Source: Flavobacteriaceae bacterium (GTDB taxonomy: Bacteria; Bacteroidota; Bacteroidia; Flavobacteriales; Flavobacteriaceae). From it: 33,331 bases of DNA. The notes beneath the pieces were generated by a model, which saw only the letters and a list, made by a program, of their open reading frames with translations, was not told where the DNA came from and ran no database searches. The position numbers were made by a program, and so were the translations under genes. Positions within the stretch are counted from its first letter, which is position 1; every line of letters begins with the position of its first letter. Positions 27,585 to 33,331 of the stretch are shown piece by piece. The DNA lies in contig PBQM01000075.1 in NCBI GenBank assembly GCA_002725015.1, positions 1-33,331 on the forward strand, written 5' to 3'.

Positions 27585-28970
27585 ATGACTTTAATTAAAT
27601 CAATCTCCGGGATTCGCGGCACTATCGGAGGGGTCGTTGGACAAAATTTAACACCCATTGATACAGTTAAGTTTGCTGCCGCCTATGGAAGTTGGATCAA
27701 GCAACAACGCTCCAAGTCAACTTACCGGGTGGTCATTGGCAGAGACGCTAGAATTTCAGGTGAGATGATTGAAAATTTAGTCGTTAGTACACTGATTGGT
27801 ATGGGAATTGATGTGATCAATCTAAGACTTTCAACCACGCCAACTGTGGAAATTGCGGTGCCTATGGAACATGCCGACGGTGGTATCATATTAACAGCCA
27901 GCCACAACCCCAAACAGTGGAATGCTTTAAAGCTATTGGATGCCAAAGGGGAGTTTTTAAATGCCAAGCACAGTCAGAAGGTCTTAGATATAGCAGCTTC
28001 AGAGTCCGTTTCGTTTTCAGATGTAGGCAATCTGGGTAAGCTCTTTTATAATGATGCTTATTTTGACCTTCACATTGATGCTGTTACAAATCTAGACTTG
28101 GTGAATGTTGAAGCCATTCGAAAATGCCGCTTTAAGGCAGTCGTTGATGGAGTCAATTCAAGCGGTGGTATTGTCGTTCCATTACTATTAGAGCGCTTGG
28201 GTGTCACTGTCATAAAATTACACTGCAACCCCAATGGACATTTTCCCCACAATCCCGAGCCCTTAAAAGAGCACCTTAGGGATTTATCCGAAAAAGTTAT
28301 ACAAACCGGGGCTGATTTTGGAATTGCGGTAGACCCCGATGTAGACCGTTTGGCCTTTATGGACGAGAACGGATTGCTGTTTGGAGAAGAATACACCTTG
28401 GTGGCTTGCGCCGATTATGTGCTGAGCCAGAAAAAGGGCAATACAGTCAGTAATTTAAGTTCAACAAGAGCGCTGCGAGACATCACTGAAAAACATGGAG
28501 CTGTTTATACCGCCAGCGCCGTTGGGGAAGTCAATGTAGTGGCAGCCATGAAAACCAACAATGCTGTCATTGGGGGTGAGGGAAATGGCGGTATCATTTT
28601 ACCTGAATCGCATTATGGAAGAGATGCCTTGGTCGGTATTGCCTTATTTTTAAGCCTGTTGGCTGAAAAGCGATTATCAGTGAGTGCGCTTAAAAAAACC
28701 TATCCCTTATATTTCATGAGTAAAAAGAAAATTGATTTAAGTCAAGGATATGATGTGGAGGGGCTTTTAGGCAATATGGAAAAAAAATATCAAAATGAAA
28801 TCACAACGACCATTGACGGACTTAAAATTGATTTTTCTGATTCCTGGGTTCACCTTCGAAAAAGCAATACTGAGCCCATTGTAAGAGTGTATAGCGAGGC
28901 CCCTTCTCAAGAAGAAGCGGATACCTTAGCCAATCGTTTTATTTTTGAACTCAAATCCCTTTCCCAGTAA
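27585..28970 (+). CDS. glmM: Phosphoglucosamine mutase GlmM
   Basis: A 461-residue alpha-D-phosphohexomutase that converts glucosamine 6-phosphate to glucosamine 1-phosphate for UDP-GlcNAc, peptidoglycan and LPS. The catalytic phosphoserine is Ser106 in TASHNP, the Mg2+ loop is DPDVDR (250-255), the sugar loop is GGEGNGG near 333, and the phosphate-binding loop is RKSNTEP near 434. The MTLIKSISGIRGT start is typical of Bacteroidota GlmM. A phosphomannomutase or phosphoglucomutase activity is possible within the superfamily but less likely. It ends six bases from the convergent acyltransferase gene. Confidence 0.9.
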   Translation: MTLIKSISGIRGTIGGVVGQNLTPIDTVKFAAAYGSWIKQQRSKSTYRVVIGRDARISGEMIENLVVSTLIGMGIDVINLRLSTTPTVEIAVPMEHADGGIILTASHNPKQWNALKLLDAKGEFLNAKHSQKVLDIAASESVSFSDVGNLGKLFYNDAYFDLHIDAVTNLDLVNVEAIRKCRFKAVVDGVNSSGGIVVPLLLERLGVTVIKLHCNPNGHFPHNPEPLKEHLRDLSEKVIQTGADFGIAVDPDVDRLAFMDENGLLFGEEYTLVACADYVLSQKKGNTVSNLSSTRALRDITEKHGAVYTASAVGEVNVVAAMKTNNAVIGGEGNGGIILPESHYGRDALVGIALFLSLLAEKRLSVSALKKTYPLYFMSKKKIDLSQGYDVEGLLGNMEKKYQNEITTTIDGLKIDFSDSWVHLRKSNTEPIVRVYSEAPSQEEADTLANRFIFELKSLSQ

Positions 28971-28976
28971 ACCAAT

Positions 28977-29849
28977 CTAAGTTTTGCGGTGCTTCCAGCG
29001 CTTGTGGGTCCATAAGTAATACTCAGGCGCTTCATATATTTGATTTTCTACAAGCGCTATAAATTGATCCGTTATTTTGTAATCTTCAAAATTATTGGGC
29101 GCTTCTGTCAATGTTTTAAAGGTGGTTTCATAAAACCCTCTTTTGACACGCTTTACAGAGAAAAAAACAACTGAAAGGTCTAGTTTTTTAGAAAGCATTT
29201 CAGCTCCAGTGTGCACTGGAACATCAATCCCCATAAATTTATTCCAATGGTAAGCTTTATTTTTTTTAGGGCTTTGATCTGCGGCAAAACCATTGATGGT
29301 TAACAAGCCTTTTTTTTTGTTTTCCGTTAAAACAGCTGCCGTTTCTTTGGTTGTGATTAGATAGGAATCGTAGCGCGCTCTAATTTTACGGATCATACGG
29401 TCAAAGTATTTATTGTTGAGACGTTTATATATTGCAAAAGTTTTGTGTGATGTGTAGGCCTGAAGAATAAAAATCCACTCCCAGCTGCCATAATGCGCGC
29501 ACATCAATGAAATGCTTTTGTTTCTTTTTTCAAAGTCTTTGATGATTTCAATGTTTGTAAATTTAAAGCGCTTTTTCATATCCTCTTTACGGATATTCAT
29601 CGATTTGATCGCTTCAAGAATCATATCGCATAAGTGGTGGTAAAATTTTTTCTCAATGCGCTTTCGTTCGGCTTCTGATTTTTCTGGGAATACCAGTTTA
29701 AGATTTTCAGAAACCGTTTTTTTTCGGTAACCAACAAGTCGGTATAAAATGAAATATAAGCCATCGGATACCCCATACAGCAAGCGAAAAGGGAGCATGG
29801 AAGTGACCCATAAAATGGGATAAATAACCACAAAGGCTAATAATTGCAT
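28977..29849 (-). CDS. Lysophospholipid/lipid A acyltransferase family (LpxL/HtrB-like)
   Basis: A 290-residue inner-membrane-associated acyltransferase. An N-terminal membrane anchor (about 1-20) is followed by YRKKTVSENL, the catalytic HX4E motif (His119 to Glu124 in CAHYGSWEW), an ADQSP motif near 200, and the basic C-terminus WTHKRWKHRK. Relatives add the secondary acyl chains to lipid A; some act on other membrane lipids such as ornithine lipids. In this window it fits with glmM and the LptF/G permease as envelope biogenesis. Confidence 0.85.
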   Translation of the reverse strand: MQLLAFVVIYPILWVTSMLPFRLLYGVSDGLYFILYRLVGYRKKTVSENLKLVFPEKSEAERKRIEKKFYHHLCDMILEAIKSMNIRKEDMKKRFKFTNIEIIKDFEKRNKSISLMCAHYGSWEWIFILQAYTSHKTFAIYKRLNNKYFDRMIRKIRARYDSYLITTKETAAVLTENKKKGLLTINGFAADQSPKKNKAYHWNKFMGIDVPVHTGAEMLSKKLDLSVVFFSVKRVKRGFYETTFKTLTEAPNNFEDYKITDQFIALVENQIYEAPEYYLWTHKRWKHRKT

Positions 29850-29872
29850 AAATTAAACTTAAATTTACTGGG

Positions 29873-29880
29873 CAAAGATA
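29873..29880 (-). promoter_or_regulatory. -7 element of the acyltransferase gene
   Basis: Read leftward the sequence is TATCTTTG, an exact TAnnTTTG box, 23 bases before the start codon at 29849. No TTG lies at the expected -33 position. The 61-base divergent gap also serves the rhomboid gene, for which no exact box was found. Confidence 0.45.
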
Positions 29881-29910
29881 CTTTATTTAGCCGAATTATT
29901 ATTTTTCTTT

Positions 29911-30552
29911 ATGAACCTACACACCTTAATTATTATCAGCAGCAATGTTTTAGTGTCCATGCGCGGTTTTAAAGACGCTGCTTTTTTTGAACGTTTTAAA
30001 TTTAACATTCGCGCTCTGATCGCTGGGGATTATAAGCGGCTGGTGAGCTCAGGCTTTTTGCACGTAGATTGGCAACACCTGCTGTTTAATATGTTCACTC
30101 TTTATTTTTTTGCCAACAGCGTCGTTTTTAAGTTGGGTGTTTTTAATTTTTATTTAATTTATTTGACAAGTTTATTGACCGGAAATTTACTGTCTTTTTA
30201 TTTTCACAAAAACGAACCCCAATACACAGCTGTTGGTGCTAGTGGGGCTGTGACAGGAATACTTTATGCAGCCATACTGTTAAATCCGGGTATGAAAATG
30301 TTTATTTATTTTATTCCTGTCCCCATTCCTTCCTATATAATAGGAGTCGGCTATTTGCTATTTTCTATTTATGGAATGAAAACAAAAATGGGCAATATCG
30401 GTCACGATGCCCATTTTGGGGGCGCTGTTGGTGGCTATGTAATGACCTTGATTTTGGCCCCAAAGATTCTAGAATATCATCTTATGATGGTATTGGTTTT
30501 AGCGGCCCCTATTATCCTTTTATTTTTGTTGAGGTGGCAAAAACGAATTTAG
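29911..30552 (+). CDS. Rhomboid family intramembrane serine protease
   Basis: A 213-residue protein with about six membrane helices. Family residues: HLLFN (His56 to Asn60) in the second helix, the nucleophile Ser111 in GASG, and the catalytic His168 in GHDAHFGG. It cleaves membrane proteins within the bilayer; the substrate is unknown. It is the minimal six-helix type with no extra soluble domain. The 3' end overlaps the convergent TlpA-like gene by four bases. The start MNLHTLI is accepted because it lies just before the first helix. Confidence 0.9.
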   Translation: MNLHTLIIISSNVLVSMRGFKDAAFFERFKFNIRALIAGDYKRLVSSGFLHVDWQHLLFNMFTLYFFANSVVFKLGVFNFYLIYLTSLLTGNLLSFYFHKNEPQYTAVGASGAVTGILYAAILLNPGMKMFIYFIPVPIPSYIIGVGYLLFSIYGMKTKMGNIGHDAHFGGAVGGYVMTLILAPKILEYHLMMVLVLAAPIILLFLLRWQKRI

Positions 30553-31694
30553 TCCGCTAATAATTCGGCAATTTTAGCTTCTAGCGCCTGGCCTCTGAGA
30601 CGAGTAGCCAAAATTTTACCGTCACGATCCAGGATAAAAGTGGCTGGAATAGAGGAGATGTTATAAAGTTGTGCGATTGGATCCTGCCAAAATTTTAAAT
30701 TGGAAACATTATACCAATTGAGCTTGTCTTTTTCGATGGCTGAGACCCAAGCGGACTTTTGGCCCTTTCTGTCCAAAGAGACACTGATGATCTCAAGTCC
30801 TTTCTCGTGATATTTATTATATATTCTTACAAAATTCGGGTTTTCAACCCTGCAAGGTTTACACCATGAAGCCCAAAAATCGAGTATGGTCACTTCTCCT
30901 AGTATTTTACTGAGTGTGAGCATTTCACCTTCTGGATTTGGGGCTGTAAAATCAGCAGCTTTGGTTCCAACTTTAATCTCCACCTTATTGACTTCATTTT
31001 GGATTTTAAAATAAATTTTTTGGGTCAAATTTTTATTGTAGGGCTTTTTTAATAAAGCAATTGGCATGTTTTTAAAAACCTCTTGAGCCAACGCTGCATT
31101 AAATCCCTTTTGTTCCGTTATTACATCCAATAATATGAGTGAGAAATCTGAACCGGAATTGCTTTTTATAAAATTAAGACCGTAATCTTTAAGCTCAGAG
31201 CGCATCGATTTATTGCGTTTTTGAATTTCACTGACTGCCTCCGGATCGTTTATAGACAACATATAATCTTTTTGAAGTCTCGAAATCTTATCAATGATTA
31301 ATTGGTAGCCTTTTTTATAATCCGTAAAAACACGGTTATTATCCCCGCCTTTGGCAATTGATTTATAAATGCTGTCCTTGTAAATAACGGCCTGGGTCTC
31401 TCCAGGCTCTAAAACCAAAGCAGTTTGTCCAGCAATCCCATTGACCGTTAAAATACGCATTTGAGGGGCCTCTATAGTTCCCTTGAATTCGAAGAATTCA
31501 TTAACCACAATGGCTGTATCTGTTACCCGAGAATTTTGGCCACCCTCACTGGTTTTTAAATAAACGCGAACCCCATTGTAAATTCCTTCGGCTTGTCCTT
31601 TAATAACATACTCTTTTGCAGACGAATTTTTAGATTCACAGCCAAAAATTAGCAAGAGCAAACATAAAATTGAAAAGCGGCTGATTTGTAACAT
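30549..31694 (-). CDS. TlpA-like thioredoxin lipoprotein
   Basis: 381 residues. The signal peptide ends in a lipobox, LIFGC, with lipidated Cys19, followed by ESKN. Residues 28-110 form a beta-rich domain like the DUF4369 region common in Bacteroidota thiol-disulfide proteins. A helical middle comes next. A thioredoxin domain (about 240-381) follows, with the active site WCKPC (Cys278, Cys281) and the cis-proline in SSIPATF near 352. It probably reduces or isomerises disulfides in the periplasm or at an outer-membrane face; partners are unknown. It is divergent from mnmE. Confidence 0.88.
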   Translation of the reverse strand: MLQISRFSILCLLLLIFGCESKNSSAKEYVIKGQAEGIYNGVRVYLKTSEGGQNSRVTDTAIVVNEFFEFKGTIEAPQMRILTVNGIAGQTALVLEPGETQAVIYKDSIYKSIAKGGDNNRVFTDYKKGYQLIIDKISRLQKDYMLSINDPEAVSEIQKRNKSMRSELKDYGLNFIKSNSGSDFSLILLDVITEQKGFNAALAQEVFKNMPIALLKKPYNKNLTQKIYFKIQNEVNKVEIKVGTKAADFTAPNPEGEMLTLSKILGEVTILDFWASWCKPCRVENPNFVRIYNKYHEKGLEIISVSLDRKGQKSAWVSAIEKDKLNWYNVSNLKFWQDPIAQLYNISSIPATFILDRDGKILATRLRGQALEAKIAELLAD

Positions 31695-31755
31695 CGGTCA
31701 ATTTTTAGTAAAAATAAATAAAATTTACCAACCTCAAGATTTGTTGGAATATTAA

Positions 31756-31763
31756 TACTTTTG
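31756..31763 (+). promoter_or_regulatory. -7 element of mnmE
   Basis: TACTTTTG, an exact TAnnTTTG box, ends 13 bases before the mnmE ATG at 31777. A TTG at 31741 is only 12 bases upstream of it, too close for the usual spacing, so the -33 half is not established. A run of A separates the box from the start codon. Confidence 0.45.
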
Positions 31764-31776
31764 TAAAAAAAAAAGC

Positions 31777-33165
31777 ATGCATCAGCAAGATACCATCATT
31801 GCATTGGCAACTCCTTCCGGCGCTGGGGCAATCGGTGTGCTTCGAATCTCTGGCTCGCTGGCCATTTCCATAACGGAAAGCTTGTTTAAATCCATACACA
31901 ATAAGAATTTGACAACACAGCCTACGCACAGCATTCATTTGGGCCATATTTTTGATGGAGACACCCTTTTGGACGAAGTTTTGGTGAGTTTATTTAAAAA
32001 TCCAAAGTCTTACACTGGTGAGGATGTGGTAGAAATATCCTGCCATGGCAGCCATTACATTCAAACCAAAATTTTACAATTGTTTATTCGCCACGGCTGC
32101 CGCACAGCTGATCCTGGAGAATTTACCCTGCGGGCTTTTATCAACGGAAAAATGGATTTAAGCCAAGCGGAAGCTGTAGCCGACCTTATTGCCAGCGACA
32201 GTGCAGCAGCCCATCAAATTGCAATACAGCAGATGCGTGGTGGCTTTAGTTCTGAAATTAAAGCCCTGCGCGCTGAGCTTTTAGACTTCGCTTCTTTGAT
32301 AGAACTCGAGTTGGACTTTTCTGAGGAAGACGTTGCTTTTGCTGATCAAACACAATTTAAAATACTTTTGGAGCGCATTGTGAAAGTTTTAAAATACCTG
32401 ATGGATTCTTTTTCTACTGGAAATGCCATTAAGAATGGGGTCCCTATTTCTATTGTCGGGGCACCCAATGTAGGAAAATCAACACTCTTAAATGCCCTTT
32501 TAAACGAGGATAAAGCCATTGTGAGTGCGATTGCTGGGACCACTCGAGACGCCATTGAAGACGAATTAATTATTGAGGGTATTAAGTTTCGCTTTATTGA
32601 TACGGCAGGCATTCGCCAAACCGATGATACTGTAGAGTCTATCGGGATTGAAAAGACTTACACGAAAATGGCCCAATCTCAGGTGATTTTGCATCTTTTG
32701 GATGCTTCAGCCCTTACAGAAAGCAGCAGTACCACAATCTTAAAAGCCATTCAAGTCAGCATCGAAATGTACCCTGACATCAAATCCATGGTAGTTTTAA
32801 ATAAAATGGATCTTGTGAATTCAGCCGACGTTTCAGCATTGCTTTCAAAACTTAAGCCTTTACAACTAAGCGCCAAAACCGGGGCGGGGGTAGAGACCCT
32901 CAAATCAGAACTCTTGAGCTTGGTTCAAACTGGAAAGTTGCACAACAACGATACCATTATTACCAATGCCAGACATTACGATGCTTTGGGAAAAGCACTG
33001 CAAAGCATACAGACTGTACAAGCTGGGCTTGAATCCAACCTCTCAGGGGATCTTTTGGCTATCGACCTTCGCGAAGCCCTCTACCATTTTGGCAGAATTA
33101 CAGGTGAAATTTCTACAGACGATTTATTGGGCAATATCTTTGCCAACTTCTGTATCGGTAAGTAA
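31777..33165 (+). CDS. mnmE: tRNA modification GTPase MnmE
   Basis: A 462-residue protein that, with MnmG, installs the (carboxymethyl)aminomethyl group on wobble U34 of certain tRNAs. The N-terminal folate-binding domain (1 to about 120) starts DTIIALATPSGAGAIGVLRI. A helical domain encloses the G domain: GAPNVGKST near 228 (G1), GTTRD near 250, DTAG near 272, NKMD near 342 and SAKTG near 366. The C-terminal CIGK (Cys459) is present, so the gene is complete. The final 18 bases resemble the attachment site used by SGI1-type islands, as listed separately. Confidence 0.96.
   Translation: MHQQDTIIALATPSGAGAIGVLRISGSLAISITESLFKSIHNKNLTTQPTHSIHLGHIFDGDTLLDEVLVSLFKNPKSYTGEDVVEISCHGSHYIQTKILQLFIRHGCRTADPGEFTLRAFINGKMDLSQAEAVADLIASDSAAAHQIAIQQMRGGFSSEIKALRAELLDFASLIELELDFSEEDVAFADQTQFKILLERIVKVLKYLMDSFSTGNAIKNGVPISIVGAPNVGKSTLLNALLNEDKAIVSAIAGTTRDAIEDELIIEGIKFRFIDTAGIRQTDDTVESIGIEKTYTKMAQSQVILHLLDASALTESSSTTILKAIQVSIEMYPDIKSMVVLNKMDLVNSADVSALLSKLKPLQLSAKTGAGVETLKSELLSLVQTGKLHNNDTIITNARHYDALGKALQSIQTVQAGLESNLSGDLLAIDLREALYHFGRITGEISTDDLLGNIFANFCIGK
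33148..33165 (+). other. Possible island attachment site at the 3' end of mnmE
   Basis: The last 18 bases of mnmE read TTCTGTATCGGTAAGTAA and encode FCIGK plus stop. From memory, SGI1-type integrative elements recombine within the last 18 bases of trmE/mnmE, leaving this kind of repeat on both sides and keeping the gene intact. The AT-rich DNA and phased repeats that follow would fit an island end. A second copy would have to lie beyond the right edge, so this stays a hypothesis: strong conservation of the FCIGK codons could explain the match on its own. Confidence 0.35.
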
Positions 33166-33267
33166 AGTTAGTTTCCTTTCATTTATTTTTCTTTTCATTT
33201 TAGTGAATATAAGAATATATATTGCTCTATTCTTTGTTTTTATTTAGTTCTTATTTATTATATTTAT

Positions 33268-33327
33268 GTCATAATAGTGTCATAAGAATATTGATTAAGA
33301 CACAAAAGTGTCATAAAGTGTCCTTAT
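33268..33327 (+). repeat. Phased direct repeats of GTGTCATAA type
   Basis: Four copies of a short unit around (GT)GTCATAA begin at 33268, 33279, 33310 and 33320 (measured at GTC). The spacings of 11, 31 and 10 bases keep all copies on about one face of the helix. An inverted GACAC at 33299-33303 pairs with GTGTC at 33308-33312 across AAAA. This looks like a protein-binding array (an integrase/excisionase arm region, an operator, or replication iterons). The rest of 33166-33267 is T-rich DNA without a gene. Confidence 0.55.
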
Positions 33328-33331
33328 GTAG

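Noticed and set aside
32966-33247. Open frame running from inside mnmE into the downstream AT-rich DNA
   Set aside because: About 200 bases overlap mnmE out of frame and the remainder is low-complexity hydrophobic sequence from T-rich DNA; no start signal or homology is visible.
33268-33327. CRISPR array
   Set aside because: Repeat units are about 10 bases with spacings of 10-31 bases, far too short for CRISPR repeats and spacers, and no cas gene is present.

Overview
The window looks like a piece of core chromosome from a member of the Bacteroidota, most likely a marine or aquatic Flavobacteriaceae. Evidence: the DNA is AT-rich, Shine-Dalgarno sequences are essentially absent, and several genes are preceded by the Bacteroidota promoter signature (TTG, about 20 bases, then TAnnTTTG). 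The gene blocks are also familiar from this group, for example ftsK-lolA-lptF-ribB, a fused E1 alpha/beta 2-oxoacid dehydrogenase, and an M1-like domain fused to an outer-membrane barrel. No insertion sequence, CRISPR array, rRNA, prophage or toxin cassette is visible.

Left part (1-8.4 kb): a tRNA-Ser(UGA) is followed by two hairpins. A two-gene operon with a textbook promoter then encodes a nitroreductase and a KdnA-like DegT aminotransferase. It converges, with an 11-base overlap, on a leftward operon ftsK-lolA-lptF/G-ribB (chromosome segregation, lipoprotein carrier, LPS export permease, riboflavin precursor synthesis).

Middle (8.4-24.3 kb, all leftward): catalase-peroxidase katG with its own terminator, a NhaC Na+/H+ antiporter, and the fused E1 dehydrogenase with a perfect promoter. 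Upstream of these lies a tight five-gene run: uvrD/pcrA helicase, YciO/Sua5-type protein, uvrA, a LOG-family protein and a large outer-membrane protein with a decayed M1 peptidase domain. The run starts from a perfect promoter about 180 bases upstream of a TTG-initiated uvrD.

Right part (24.3-33.3 kb): a small membrane protein plus recG (rightward), an AcpH-like protein (leftward), glmM (rightward), an LpxL-like acyltransferase (leftward), a rhomboid protease (rightward), a TlpA-like lipoprotein thioredoxin (leftward) and mnmE (rightward). Convergent pairs abut or overlap by a few bases and share no visible terminator.

I do not see an obvious new multi-gene system inside the window. The observations most worth following are: (1) the last 18 bases of mnmE, which match my recollection of the attachment repeat of SGI1-like islands, followed by helically phased GTGTCATAA repeats running off the right edge; (2) an apparent Asp/Asn swap of the two metal ligands in the E1 thiamine-diphosphate site; (3) an M1 peptidase domain in which every zinc-site and catalytic position of HExxH-X18-E is replaced, fused to a barrel; (4) a RibB protein whose GTP cyclohydrolase II half has lost all three zinc cysteines; (5) promoter boxes that overlap false TTG start codons.
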